From positions 1,431,527 to 1,495,526 of the forward strand of contig PTFA01000082.1 in the NCBI GenBank assembly GCA_003342895.1: DNA of 64,000 nt, read 5' to 3'. The stretch comes from Casuarius casuarius (taxonomy: Eukaryota; Chordata; Aves; Casuariiformes; Casuariidae). Shown piece after piece: positions 10,611 through 24,480 of the stretch (within the stretch, counting starts at the first letter, position 1; each line of letters starts with the position of its first letter). The notes under the pieces were generated by a model. It was not told the origin of the DNA, did not search any database, and worked only from the letters and a program-made list of their open reading frames with translations. The position numbers and the translations under genes were made by a program.

Positions 10611-13600
10611 TCACTCCAGAATATGGTGGCACTGTTAGCTCACTCGGACTTGTGGTTTAAACTGTATTTTAATAGAGGCCTGAAAATACAGGACAAAGAC
10701 AGTGGTGAAGCTTAATCTAATGCAAACACAAGCTCCAAATAAATAAAAATGTACAGTACAATTTATAGTATGCAAATGCACACACGGTGTGGGGAAATTT
10801 AAAGTTATGTCATATGCCTGGCTGGTATAAAGATGATAATGAGAAGTAGTTAGATTAAGCAGCACTGGCTTCTTCTCATTTTATTTCTTCTATAATAGGA
10901 AAACTGTAGTTTGTGATTAAAATACTAAGGTTTTATCAGCTCTCTGAAGCTCTCGATGGCAGCATTAGAATATTTTGGATTTCACCAGAGCCTCAAACTG
11001 ATTTTTTTTTTAAATAGGTTAAAATTACTGAAGTATCCATGAAAGTTTAACATAAAATAAATACGGCAATGTTTAAAGTGGATACTAAATTCACATCTCA
11101 AATTCAGATAGCCAACTTAGTATCCACTGCCAAGACTTGATTTAAAGGAGGCTAGTATTTAATGCTTTCTGAAAAAAGACCTATCTCAACTGTTCACTGA
11201 AACAATGAAACAAACCAATAGCTGATTTTGATCATTCAAGACCAAATGTTTATCATCTTTATTTTAATCTTTCAAGATTTAATCTTTGAAGCTGTTTTAA
11301 CGTATCTCCTAAGTAATCCTTAAAACACTGAAGTAGTTAAATGAATAGTAACCTCATTTTAGAAGCAAAGTATATGTAGAAAAGTTCCAGTGTTTTACTT
11401 CAGGTAAGAGAAATAAACAGTGTGTGATACAACACTGAGACACAGGAACCTCTACATCTTAGTCCTAGACTCTGTTGCCTTTCCCCCCATCCTACACTCA
11501 TCAGCCAGTTTAGGCATGCAGCAGAAATTTTTGTTTTCTATTCCAAGTTAAGACATTGTAAAAGTGGTACGTTTACATGGAGAACGTTTCTTTTCTTTAA
11601 ACAGGCTTAATATTTTTTGAAATAGTAAAAAAAATCAGTGAAAAATTAATAAATAGTAAACATAGAAAATAGTAAAAAAAAAAGGTTGTTTTTTTTTTTT
11701 AAGAAGCAAACTTTCTCCTGTAAATGTTGCATGCAGGTATATATGCATGGACTCTTCTGAAGTCATGCTAGCTGATTCAAGTTTTTAGAAGAAAAGATGT
11801 AAAATTTTATATTACAGAGTCTCAGGTGAATTTTGTTTGTTAGGAGAAGAAAAANTGTTGATGTCAGTCAGGACTGCAATGAATACCACTTATTTTGACC
11901 TATTACCAGATTATTCTAAATGTGTTTTGACAACAAAAGACATCCATAAAACTATCATGAGAGAGAGTAACTGGTATAATTAACCTCCTACCTTTTTGCT
12001 TGAACTTTAATACTTGTTGGAAGACATGACTTTGAAGACATACCCCTACTGGAGCAACATGACCACTGCAATTGNCCTCTGGAGCTAGAGGTGAACCTTG
12101 TGGCTTATATCGCTGCTGTGAAGTCTTCATAATTTTATAAAATGCAATGTACCACTTCCACAAAAAGACAAATTTACCCATATCAATTATTGGCACTCCT
12201 AGGAGAAATTTAATGGCCTGCAGGGACACAAATATACTGTGTACTTCTTACAATCTTCTATCAAGATTGATATTGAGCTTGAGAAATATATAATAAAATT
12301 TTTTGAACTATTCAGCAATCAAATCGTTGGATGAGTAAACAAAGGGAAGATGAAATTTCCTATTATTAGCCAATCCAGTAAAGCATTACCAGTCTTCTCT
12401 TTATATTACTACTACTTTTCATTACATTTTTAATTTAAATTATTCCAAACTTCCAGCAAAATATGCAGAAAAAGTAAATCTAAGAAAACATTAACAAGCC
12501 CTTTAGCTTTCGGCTTTTCATCTTGCATTTCAGTTTCTCATACACACTATTAATCTCAAAACAGACACAAAAAGGTANCCATACTGTTCATAAAATTCTG
12601 TTCTACCAGAAACACATGCAGCCTGGAGCATCTACTCATATTTAGAGCAGCAAAACACTCAGCAAGAGAGAAGATCACAATTTTTTATGATCTCTGTTGA
12701 ATGCACAAGCACTTATTTTAAGCATGATCAATACAAACCAAAATTCCTAAGAACACTTTGTGTTATTCATTAATTATTTTGACTTTTTATGGAGAAGTGA
12801 AAAAGCAAAGTTTTCAGGGTTCATGGAAATTCATTTACACCAATGAAAAAAAACCCCATATTTAAAGAGATTCTGTTTCTAGTAGAAGTGAAAAATTATA
12901 CATCTGATTTACAACTACTAGAAAAAAAATTAAAAATATCTTACAATGCATATATACAAAATGATTGGATAGTCATTGAACATGGTAGCATTCTATTTCT
13001 GGGATAATACTCAGAAAGCAGTTCACAACAGTTCCATCACACCACCACACATGCCCTTTCATTTCTGTTAAAAATAAAAATAAATATTTTGCACAGCTGC
13101 ATTTGCTTGAGAAATTGCATTTTAACTATCTTTCTGTGTCTTGAGCATATCAGCAAAGAGCTATTGCTGAAAAATCCTGATTAATAGGAAGATGTTGGAT
13201 AAAATGGAGTTCTCTATTATACAGTAGATTCTTAGCAACAAAACCTCCTAGGAAATGATTCTGCTGATTTACACAGCTATGACTAGTGTGCTAGCCTTTT
13301 ACCTTGGGCATAATACGCTACCGTTGGTTACTTTTTATCACATTAGGCAACTACTTCCCACTGTAATTCTTGACTCATTGGTCTGTCCACTTATTTCTAA
13401 TACAGATATAAAGAAACATTACAGAGATAAATGTGATCTTACAGCTACATATCACATTTAATAAAATCACATTAGCCAAGGAAACTGGGTCAGTTAGGAA
13501 ATTATCAGAGACCCACAACGTTTCTGTAACTTTATAGCTTAATTCGAGTTAGGGTCCAATTCCTTCCAAAGGTTTACATGGGGATAGCTGAAGCCTGCAA

Positions 13601-13719
13601 CTCACTCCTTTTTATGTAGCTGTTGAGCATAAAATTGGCTTAAATGGTCATAGATATTTGCTGTATCTGTGACTACAGACAAACATATTTACAAATTACG
13701 AGGCAACCTACTGATCAAG
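10611..13719. other. Non-coding AT-rich sequence
   Basis: No gene recognised. Visible structure: a 12-bp perfect inverted repeat at 11077-11088 / 11117-11128 with a 28-base spacer (AGTGGATACTAA / TTAGTATCCACT), and an A10...T12 fold-back at 11674-11700. Unresolved bases lie at 11855, 12075 and 12578. The minus-strand frame 11903-12229 crosses 12075 and is unrecognised. Confidence 0.6.
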
Positions 13720-13830
13720 ACCCTGGATTGATTTAGGGTATCTGGATTCTACACTTGGCTTTGCCACTGTCCTGCTGTGTGATCTCCCAGCACTGCTTTC
13801 ACCTCTCTCCCGTTTCTTTTCTCTCTCTTC
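13720..13830 (+). repeat. MIR/CORE-type SINE-like fragment
   Basis: The run 'ggtatctggattctacactt', then 'ggctttgccactgtcctgct' and 'gtgtgatctcc', follows the order of the tRNA-derived head and adjacent body of MIR-like repeats: a B-box-like 'gggttctattcc', then 'ggctctgccact' and 'ctgtgtgacctt'. The next segment 'ctttcacctctctcccg' fits the 'cttcacctctctgtgcc' part. The strand given is that of the MIR consensus. Edges are approximate. Confidence 0.6.
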
Positions 13831-15513
13831 ACTATTTATTCTGTAAATCCTGATCCACCTAGATGTGGTGACACAGAATATCATCCCATCTAACTTTAAG
13901 GCATCCAATCCCAGCATGGAATTTACAGTCAAGGTAGACATGCAAACTACCTATGCAAGAAGACCTAGGGGCCTGCAAATGGGATTCACAGCAACCAGGG
14001 TGAAAAGCTGAAACCTACATGATCTAGACAGTAAGGGCATGTTGTCCTTGCGTAATGCAATGCCATACAGACCCAGGAGCTACCTCTGAATGATCCAGCC
14101 TTCAGACCAAAAGCATCATTGCTGCATCAGCATATCAGTTCACCAGAACTAATTAGCTCTGCAAAGTGCAGGCTTAACTGGCCTAAGCATTGAGCTGAGC
14201 TACTGCAGGTATGCCATTTTGAGAATATGAGCTAGTATAACTCTGTTCAGCTCTGCACTGGAGCAGGTAGAGTATCTTTACACAGTGCTGCACTGCATGA
14301 TGTAGGCAGGTCTAGGAAGCACAGGGGAGAAGGTGCTGTTCAGAGTTTAGGTTTCTAAATCAGGCCTACAGGTAAGTGTTTAAAAGAGAGCTGGGTTCTG
14401 TTACTCCTGCATATTCAAGGGACTGAAAAAGTATCCCTCTAGGTGTGGACAACCAGCTTAGTTTGTTTTGCAGCTGAATGGAAAACTTAAACAATCAATA
14501 GCTTGGAACACTCATCAAACATCTGGGATATCATGATTAAGTCTCCATCCACTTGAATATGTTTAAACTTACATTTCCCATATCCCACAGTGGAGTTTCT
14601 TAATCACCAAGCAAAGAGCCAGGCTAGGCTCATGCCACTGTTATTCTGTTTATGTCAGCTGTGTCCTTGTGAGCCAAAGGATCAAGGTTTACAGAGATAA
14701 GGAAACAGGGATTATGATTTAATAACTCCATAAATGAGGATACTCATCTGGGAGCACAGGTGAATAGAGGTTAGCATTACAGTACAGCTTCAGCTTTTTA
14801 CATTAAGTAGTCATTACATAAAATACGTAAACAGCATGGAGAACAGGGAAGAGAAGTCAGGACTACCACCTCATGAAGAACACCACAGCTAGGCTCTCTC
14901 ATGAAGCCAAAGCTGCTTTCACTGCTTCTGGCCCCATAAATCTGACATTTCTTGTTCCATTGCACCCCTTCTTCATGAGAAGGGATGGAAGAAGAGTCTC
15001 ATCCATGACAGTCTTGTTTGTACGCTAGTGGCCAAGGCAATCCTCTAGAAGATTAGTTTCCATCTATACAGACTGAGCCAACTTTGGTCATTGATTAAAT
15101 GCTGTAACCTCCACTTTATAAAAGCTGGACAAAACAGTAATTTTTTAATGAAAAAGCTGTGACTGATGTCTGAAATCTGTTCTGCTACTATATGCATTAG
15201 GCATGATCCAAGGATTTCTGCTGCTCTGGGAGCAAAATATTTGGTTTGTGAATTCCCAGATGCGCTTAGGTGTGCAGTAGACACTGAGGTTGCCAAGATG
15301 GTAAGCACTTTGAGTAGGTTCAATTGCAGATATGTAAGCATGTAAACAACTTAACTGGCAAGAAACACAGGCACTTGAGAGTGTAAATTCCTAAGATAGT
15401 AGTCCACATTTGATGGATCACATTCTGGGATTTAGGCATCTGAATTTCTCCTTTGTTCCAGGACAGGATCTAATANTGTGTCCGAGCTACTAATGGGTGA
15501 TATTGAAATTCTT
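13831..15513. other. Non-coding sequence, nothing firm
   Basis: No gene recognised. Near 14347 and 15431 short strings such as 'tttaggtttctaaatc' and 'tttaggcatctgaat' recall old amniote repeat tails, but they are too short to call. An unresolved base lies at 15476. Confidence 0.5.
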
Positions 15514-15552
15514 GATGATAGAAATAGATAGATAGATAAACAGATAGATAGA
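15514..15552. repeat. Interrupted (GATA)n microsatellite
   Basis: Several GATA units in two blocks separated by 'aac', read directly from the sequence. It would be expected to vary in length between individuals. Confidence 0.85.
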
Positions 15553-16332
15553 AATCTTGACAGCATAGTGCTATTAACATTAGCTGATGCTTAGCCCTGC
15601 TCTCCTCTCACTTTCCTGAGGTACATCTTTCACAGCAAAACCTTCTCTTCTGCATGTTTTTAGTGCCGCTCATTCTGCTCCAATTCTTAGGAAAGAAGAC
15701 CCTTCCCTTGAATACTACCTTGTCCCTCATACTGCCTTATTCCTAGCATTTCTTTGCTTTTCTTAAAGAACAACAAAAGAAAGAATGTCTTCTATAAATC
15801 AGGAAAAGAGATGATCTTTACATGGATTAGTACTTAATAAATGAATGTATATTCTATCCTCAGCATCATGAAAAATTCTAGCCTTTTGACTCTTCTGCTG
15901 TCACTTCATTCTGCCTTTCTCTTCTCTCTACAATCTCTTACTCAGTCTCCTCTTTTATATTTTTAATGCATCCATATCTTCTTTCTTGCCATTAGTTATC
16001 CTTAGAACATTTTCTTGGGTCTTAAATGACCTCCACATTTTCATATACCTCTGGAAATATTTTCATACATATCTTCTGAGATCTATCAGATTACTTTTTA
16101 AAAATGATAATCCACATATCTACAAAGACTAAACCTCTATTCAGTATACGATATGTAATTCAATTGTAAAGTGAGAGTCTAATTTAGACCAAATGATGAA
16201 GAAGTTGTATTAAGCTCATTAGTTTATTCCTCAAATCAAGTCTCTCAGGTACTTCTATTTTGTGTAATGGAAACATAGTTAAGAGATCCAACTTACCACT
16301 GTGCTACTATACCTGTCTATGTGTGTCTTTTG
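15553..16332. other. Non-coding pyrimidine-leaning sequence
   Basis: No gene or repeat recognised. The stretch from about 15600 to 16060 is rich in C and T on the plus strand. Confidence 0.55.
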
Positions 16333-16395
16333 ATTGCTTTCAGTGGAGTTACACTAGAGTAAAATTGAAGCAAAGTAGTGGTAAATCAGCCCTAA
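16333..16395. repeat. Short relic of an old amniote repeat
   Basis: 'ttcagtggagttacactaga', then 'gtaaaattgaag' and 'gtaaatcagccc', resembles the common block 'cagtggagttacaccagtgt' followed by 'aaatgagatcaggccc' seen in archosaur and turtle repeats. It is short and diverged, and no boundaries can be set. Confidence 0.4.
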
Positions 16396-19300
16396 AATAT
16401 GTTCCTGATAGCTTTTTGTTTTATTCCAGATCATTAACAGGCTATCTGGAATGACAGTGCAAGAAGATCATCATGTCTTAATGAGGTGATTAAAAACAAA
16501 AAATGTGCAGTTGTTGCAAAATATTATATCGGGCTCAAGGAAACAGCAGCAATGCTTAATGTACTATTTTAATTTGTTATTTGTTGCTAACTATAAAGTC
16601 TTCAAATTTTAAATATGTAGTTTTAAATTATCTAAGTTAAATATATTCCTAATGTTAAAGCACTAACTGATACTTTAAAATATTGGCCTAATTTTAGAAC
16701 TATGTACAGGTGCTGTTCTGATATTATTTTTATGGTGTATTGCTGCAAATTATTTTATGCTTCATGATGTCTGGCATTTAAAGGGAGCTCTGTAAACAAG
16801 TTTACGCTCAAATTTCAACCTTACACAAATTTTTACCTGGTAACAGCTATGCTAGAGGTTTCAAAAAAGGCATAAAAACCAGGGCTTACACTGATACAGC
16901 TTCTGAAAATATACAGCACAAAAGACTGCATTTCCAAAGTTATACAGGTACCTAACCAAGTTGGGCAGACGCCTAATTGTTATTCCAAGACCACTTGTTT
17001 CCCTGTTCCCTGGAATATCACAGATTTGAGTTCATTCTGCTTCATTCAATTTTGCCAACTTAACAACTTCTATAATGTTAACTTCAGCATTCTTGTTAGA
17101 ATCACAACTGTCCCTAAAGTCTTTGTGAAGAAACTTCCAAGACCGAAAACACCTCAGGTAGTTACTTTATACATAGGTGCCATTTAGCTGAGCAAAAATA
17201 CAACAANCTTAAAACAAATTCCAAAGGCAATTGAGGTAAGTTAACTAAAGGTAAATAGAGGAAAAATATATGCTGTTAAAACCCTCATCTATTAATCATA
17301 TCTACAAAATGCAAAGTCGTAGTTGAACTAATGCTACCTAAATATTCAGAAGAACTGACAAAATGCATTCGAGAAAATTTGGGAGTGAATACAAACTCAA
17401 TTTTTCCTTTAACCAAGCTTTTCACAAAGTATCTACAATGCTCATGGATATATCAGCGACTAAAATTTTTTAGCATCCATTGTCCATATCCCCAACTCTG
17501 ATGCTTTATGATATTTTTAAACATTTTTTAAACATCAAGTTATGTCAAAAGATCAGCAGCAATGATCTCAGTGGGATGAGTCTCTAATTGTTATTAAATT
17601 ATTTATAACCACTGTTTATACAAAGGATTAGAGTATCAAGGCACTATGACAATGTCTTTAGTCTCTGTTCAGATCTGTGATAAAAAATGTGATAGGACGT
17701 AGGAAAGAAGGCTCTAGGCAGAAGATCTGTACTGAAGCAGAGTAGCAGAGTAAGAAACAATATTTAGATGAGCAATGTAACCTCAAACTACAAAATGAAC
17801 CATGGCATTAAACTGAGTGTTATTTACATTGGATAAAACGAGTAAAACTACCTCAGATTTGGAAAGAAGTTCACAAACAAGATAAAAAGTTGGACTTAAG
17901 GCACATGCTCAGCAGTGTTCTATATCATATGCAGGAAGGCAGACTTCCTGCTTGCTCAGTACAAAGCTATTCTGCACATGCATGAACGGGATCCACAGGC
18001 TCACTTAAAGTTAGGATGGCTGTGGGGAAAAAATACATTACCAATCTATACGAGCACTTCACAACATCTTTTCTACATGCAATACAGGCCAGTGGCCTGT
18101 GCATTTGCTCTTAAATTTAGGTCAAATTTTGAAAATGTGCACCAATAATTGATTCTATAGTCAGCTGTCATGCCAAGAGACTGACAATATATTCACAGTG
18201 GTATTTTTTTTCTTGGAAATTTCAGACAATGAAAAGGGTTTAATTTCTATTCAGAGTAACACTCAGAATTTTGTAGAGCCTATTTTAGTTCATATACCTG
18301 GCCTGCCTTTGTACTGAAANGTCTTTTAATTTGAGTAATGTTCCCTCCTACAAAGTACCCTTAACTTTAAGGTTCAAAAGTGCATTTGCTTGCCAGAAAT
18401 TACAATATTGTAGATTCCTTATTTTTTCAAATTAAATAATATCTACTATTTTAATTCTTCCACTTAGGCCATCTTCTCTAAACCAGCAATGTCAGCAAAA
18501 ATATAGTATTCTGACAAGGCTTTTATGAAAAAAAAACAGGGCCGTCCTAGCCCTGGAGACCCATGAGCAATTCTTAGATTTATTTTATTTATTCCATACA
18601 TAAGCTTATAAAAAAATTAAACTAAATAGTTTAGCTCTATCCTGTACATTGTTGATTAAATCATCTTTCAAATTTTTTATTAAAACTTACCCTATGAAAA
18701 ATTTTATTGAAATTAGCCAAAATCTAAGGGAAAGTTGGGGAGATGGGGAAGAAACAGGGAGGGCTTACAAATGGAATGAAAGTGATGCTGAACAGGCCTC
18801 ACTTCCCTAGCAAATCAGTTTGAATAGCCACAAAGAAAAATTCAACCTGGAATTTCCAACAGAAGGGAAAGGCATACACGCTCTTTTAAGACTGTTAAGC
18901 ACACTGTCAATTCAAATGCTATGCAGACAGCATACTGTATGCTTATATTCAATTGCAAAAGTAAGTGGCAACCTAGCAGCACTAAACCACAAACAAAAGG
19001 GACATAAAATACAAANTGGATCTTTCAAAATGGAGTTCAACAGGCAAGAAATCAAATTATTGCCTTTTATGGCCATGCACAGGCCGTAACTGGATGTTTG
19101 AGTGCACAAATTCACAACTCATGCCACTCTTTCAGAAATGACCTTAGAAACTATTCTACAGATACACTTGGTATCTGTATCTCCTAAATGAAGAAGAGAA
19201 GTGGAAATATCAAGGACCCAGTGGCCCAATCAAAACTTTTTCATCTTACTTCTAGTATCATACACTGAGAAGTTACTGACTTCTCTTCTTTACCCAAGCA

Positions 19301-22300
19301 GCAGCTGCATTTTAAGTCGTGTGTTTGCACTCGGAAAACTGCACATTTGATGATAGTTAAAATATGCTACAAAAATATGAAATAAATTTTGATTTCTTGA
19401 ATCTTATTTAAATTTATTTCTCCTATATTATAGATAGAGTTAAGAATATAAATAAAAAATTTCACTCGGAATTTTTATTGTGGATTTATATAACCTTTAG
19501 CTTTATTACAAAAGTGCTGACACATGCATATCTTCAGCATCACAAATGCAATGCCACAATGTTTGCTTGTCAACTAAAAAAAAATTTCCAAAATCTTAAC
19601 AGATGTATTTTATTGCTCTTTACCTTCTTCTCCCCTCAGAAAAAAATTACCTGTCTATCAGTAAGATAAATATTTTCATTTTTTATATCCCATGACTAAT
19701 ATATCCTTGACTGTAAAGAATTACAGAATGATGAACTTCTAGTGTCCACCTGAAGCAATGCTATCATAATTTCTCTACTGCTCTTGCAAGTGACCTGAAT
19801 TAACTTGGTAGAAGTTTCAATGGGATAAAGACAGACTGGCAGTAGGAAAGGTTTAAGATTATTTCTTGGTCTAGAATGTAATATATAACAGGATTAGAAG
19901 ACATAGAAAACATGCATTATCTTATTGTTAGTCAGTTGGCTTAACAACGTATACAACAGGCCAGCTGGTGTGGGTAATTTTGAATCTGGAGAGCAATACA
20001 AAAAGAAGAGGTTCTTCAAGAAAAACTCAGCTTGCAGCTGTATTGTATATGCACTAAGAGTCTCACTGGAAGATCCCTCCTGATCTCAACCAGAGACTTG
20101 AGGCAGAAGATGGAATACTGTCAGTCAGAAAATTCCCAGATCACTCCAGTCTATAGATAAAAACAGGAACTCCACTCAGAAAGCTAACAGATAGCCGCTA
20201 AATCACAGAATAGCAACAACATATGGTAGTTACAGTGTCTGTCAAATTATTACATTCTGCACTGACATTAGCTTCTGTATTGAGTATAGCTCATGACGAG
20301 TGCTTAGTAGACGTTTAGTTTAAAGATGTCTTGATCTGCATTTAAATGCAAAGGCCGNAATATTCTGATTTAATACCAGTTCCTTATTGCTACTATCTGG
20401 CCATCAAAGTAGCTACTGTTTCAACCAGACATTAAACCAAGCTGTTTTACAGCTCAAGTTGTAGACCCAGGGAGAAAAAGAATAGCTGAAAGCCAGTAGC
20501 TGTGAAGCACTATTTGTGCTTTCGAAAATCTCTCCCAGTGTTAGAGAGACATCCTTACAGACAGACTTGATTTGTCAGCTGCTAGTTTGCCTACTTGAAT
20601 TTTGAGTATGAGTCACCTGAGGAGTCATGCTTGCATCTGTGCCTTAGTGATACCTATGCAGTGAAAATGTATGCACCCAAATCTACACCCAGTGAGACAG
20701 AAATAAAAAGCTCAACATTATCAACAATCTGAAAACAGTTGAGTTTGTATCTTCTTATTCTGATGTATACTGAAAAAGAAAGGAAAGAAGACAATACAGA
20801 TCTTGAATACCTAAAGCATGAAAAATGCTGTTACTTCTTTCTTTTCTATTTTTCCTGCGACTTAATGAAACCTATATAGACTTAGGAACCAGACAAAATT
20901 GGCAACACCTCTTCAGTGGCGTCAAATGGAACAGTTCTCCTGAACTATCTAATTTACACCAGCTGAGAACCTCTGTTTCTGGTAAAGGTATCTCCGTCAT
21001 CGGTAAAGGGTTATCAGTTCTCTAGATCTTCATATCTAATATAAGCATAACAAAAGCTTCCTTTAAGTCTAATGCTTAAGAACAAAACAACTTTCCCTTG
21101 CTTTCCTTGTTTACTTAGAAGTTTGTTTATTTTTTTCCAGAAAACACTGCTGATGTCTTAACATCTACAATGATGTATGCTGGTATTAGTAACAGAGCCA
21201 TCACAGTAATAGACCTTACAAAACAAATACTCTAAAACTTTCTGACCACAAATAAGAATTCTCAGTGAGCTTGTAAACTTATGAACGCTAAGGCAGCCTT
21301 AAGAGAAATATAGCACATTAAAATGAAATAAGGGCTGTTTCATTATTCTTTTAAAAGGCTACAGTAAGTTATTACCCATAGTGTGTTCATCATGACTGGA
21401 ATCTGACAGACCCATGGATGTTTTCCTCCCTAATAGATCAAGATAATTGTAAAACATATACTATTTGCTGCCCAGCTCCCTTCTGTTAATCTACTTGTTA
21501 GTCTTAAATCCCAACCACCAATGCTTATTCTAAGCATGCCAGAGCCATAAAAAATATTTACATGGCCTGGCATCCTTGCTTACTTAATTTTTCTATTTTG
21601 CTAAATACAAAGAATATATTTATGAAAAAATGTTCCAAGGCAGTGACAATTTTAGATAAATTACTGAAAAGGATGAGAGATTTAATACTTAACTACATTA
21701 TAGAAATAAATGGAATAAGTCTCAGGAGCAAACAAGAACTGCTGAATTTAACTATGATTCAGGACGGAAGTATTGATAAACCAGGCGGTCTGACTGCCAT
21801 TATCTTTAAATATGGTAACTTATTTGCAACGTAAGTGCAGATAAAGGATATAAAGTAATATGGCGGTACTTCTGAATTCACATTTCAAGCTATTAGCTTT
21901 AAAAGCAAAGTGGCTTCGCTGAAGTCTAAAGAGCTCAAGTTTCCTACGGGAAATATGGTTCCATTGGCAGCATATGTTGATCCAAGGGAAAAGAAGTCCC
22001 TTTTTACCCTAAAGTAGTATGAATACTAACACTGTTGCAGGACAAGGAAGGAAAGAAAGCACACAGCCAGAGACGGTGCAGAGCATCAGACCATCACTTT
22101 CATTGGCATCATGACCTTAGATCAACTTAGACCAAATATGGCTTTTAGTCTAAGAGCTCTAGTTTGAAAATTTCACAAATAAGGGCATTTTGGTACAAAT
22201 GCCACCAACACAGTAATAATGTTATTGGGATCTGGCTCATTTATTCTAGAGCTGAACGGTGATTAAACCTAAGCATATGCAGAGCTGAAAGTGAAAGGCA

Positions 22301-24176
22301 TGCAAGGAGATCTATTTATTTAAAGTGTTTATTTAAAAGGCTGACAGAATTCTAGGAGACAATGCATTTGGTTAAGTCTGGACCTGATTGCAGGTTTAGC
22401 TCCGAAGGACAGAGAAAAGCTGAAGAGATCCAACATATGTCTGCTATTGGTTCGTGTTAGCCATTTTCGATTTGTATGCAGTTCAATTGCATCGATTTAT
22501 TTTATTTTGTTTTGTCTATTTATTGTTCCTGTTCACTTGTTTGCACTCAATAAATATGTTTAGTTAAATCTTCACAGCACTGTGTTGCATCACAAAATCT
22601 GGACGGATGATCTTCATTTAGCAGCCTCTATTCCCAGTCATATTGCAGAGCAAGATAGGACCATTTACATTTGTTTTCATTAAACTGCAGGTCTGGGTAT
22701 TTTTTACTTATCTATACCAAAATCAGAGTTTGGTCTTACTTGCAGAACAAGAGAGCTATTGAATTCAAAGCAATAATTAGACACAGCAACTTATATATAA
22801 AANAGCTACTCTGTTTTACTACCTGGATGGAGGTGAAATTTTCTGGAAACATGAGCAGGAATATCACTAGGAACAGAAACGAATTGGATTGGAATATAGA
22901 TTCTATTTGTAGAAAAAGAGATGGAGCTTTTCCAAAGAAGTTACATGAAGAGTAATAAAAACAATGGCAAAATTTCTGTTACTAAGGAGAAAGGAAGAAG
23001 TAGTGTCCAGCCTTAGCAGACTGCCACGCGTTCACTTGGTCTTTCAGAAAGATCACTGCAGAATGTGGTGGACAGATTTTCCTGCAAATATTATTATTTT
23101 CTAATTCTCAGATATTTAAGACTTGAATCACTTTCTGTCAGAGTGTGTTCAGGCTACCTGTGCTAATAAGCACAGGCTGAGATTCAGGCTTTGCATATTT
23201 TATCCCAAATCTGCTTGTATCTATATAAAATGAAATATCCCAATTTTTTAAATTTCTTTTTGGGTAGGACAAAAAAATCACTTTTTATTTATCAGGCAAA
23301 AAAATGAACAAAATATTTCTGACTGCACCTTCTTGAAGCCTTGTGCTATATTGACATGCAAACAATTCCAGTAAAAAATTCATGCTGTTATTGTAAATTC
23401 ACAGAAATGCTGACATGAGCTGACTGACACAGAAGACAAGGGAATGTGTCTTCTAATATTTAACATGGAATGAATGCTAACATTCATCATTAAACAAATG
23501 GTAATTCCTTTTCTGAAAGCAGTCTTCTCTCAAAAAAAAAGTTTGAAAATTATTAGCACAATAAAATGATGGATGTGAAAAATCAGTTGACCACAATGAA
23601 TTGCTGAATGCTGTTTAGTATTAGACATCTTCAGTTTATACAAAAATCGCTTTCAGCATACAGTCACTGAGAACATTAAAAATTATATTTCAAAAAGAAC
23701 ATACTTTCATGAGTGAAATATCTCATGTTTGTCCTTAAGATTCTTAAATGTCAAGCAACCTTTCCAACTGTGAACTGTACTGCAGTGATGATTGTATCTG
23801 CCTTGTATTAAGCCTTTCAGAAAAATATGTTGGGAAAACTAGGTAAATTTTGAATTCTGAGCTGCAACTTGACAAGCGAAACAATCTAAGAAAATGAACA
23901 CTTCATACTAGCATCTTTAAAAAGGGAGTAGCATTTTTGTGTGTTTCATTGCTGTTGTTGCTGCTTCTCTATATGCTCTCTTTGTTGCCTCAAGCCATTC
24001 AGCTGTATATTCCTTTCTTATGGGGCAGAGCACCGTTGTTGTGAAGAGTTAATATGTTAACTCCCTGAACTGCATGATACTCAAAATATCTTTGTGGCTG
24101 TGGTCTACTAAATGAAAAGTAAATATTACCTACAGATTAATCCATTCCTATTTAAGTTTTACTCTTATTACTGGAT
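16396..24176. other. Long non-coding AT-rich stretch
   Basis: No gene, structural RNA or firm repeat recognised in about 7.8 kb. All open frames are under 95 codons and unrecognised. Two minor observations are a weak repeat-like string 'aatttacaccagctgag' near 20950 and an imperfect 21-bp tandem duplication at about 20981-21022 built on 'ggtaaagg'. Single unresolved bases lie at 17207, 18320, 19016, 20358 and 22803. Confidence 0.6.
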
Positions 24177-24480
24177 ATGAAAGATATCAAATCAGGAAAT
24201 ATGGTGACTCAACTCTTCCATGAATACAGTGAACAGGATCAGGATTCACAGTACGGACTTCTTTATACCAGTCTACCAGCTACAATTCCGAAGGAGAGCT
24301 TTCTGGGTATGACGGTAATTCGCACCTTCAGCACGCACTTTTGCTCGATATTGGCACCAGTTTTCAATGAGAGTATTTCGAAATTTAGATAGAGGCAAGT
24401 CAGAATGCATTTTCCCATTTTCAATGCCTTTTTGTATTCTGAGAATACATACCTACTTTCATTTTCTTTCAAAGCAATTC
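24177..24480. other. Doubly open, CpG-retaining patch
   Basis: This patch stays open on both strands: plus 24177-24392 and minus 24263-24472, about 70 codons each. It holds seven CpG dinucleotides between 24250 and 24385, against sparse CpG in the flanks. No domain is recognised in either translation. It may be a constrained non-coding element, a relic of an inserted element, or chance. I do not call a gene. Confidence 0.3.
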
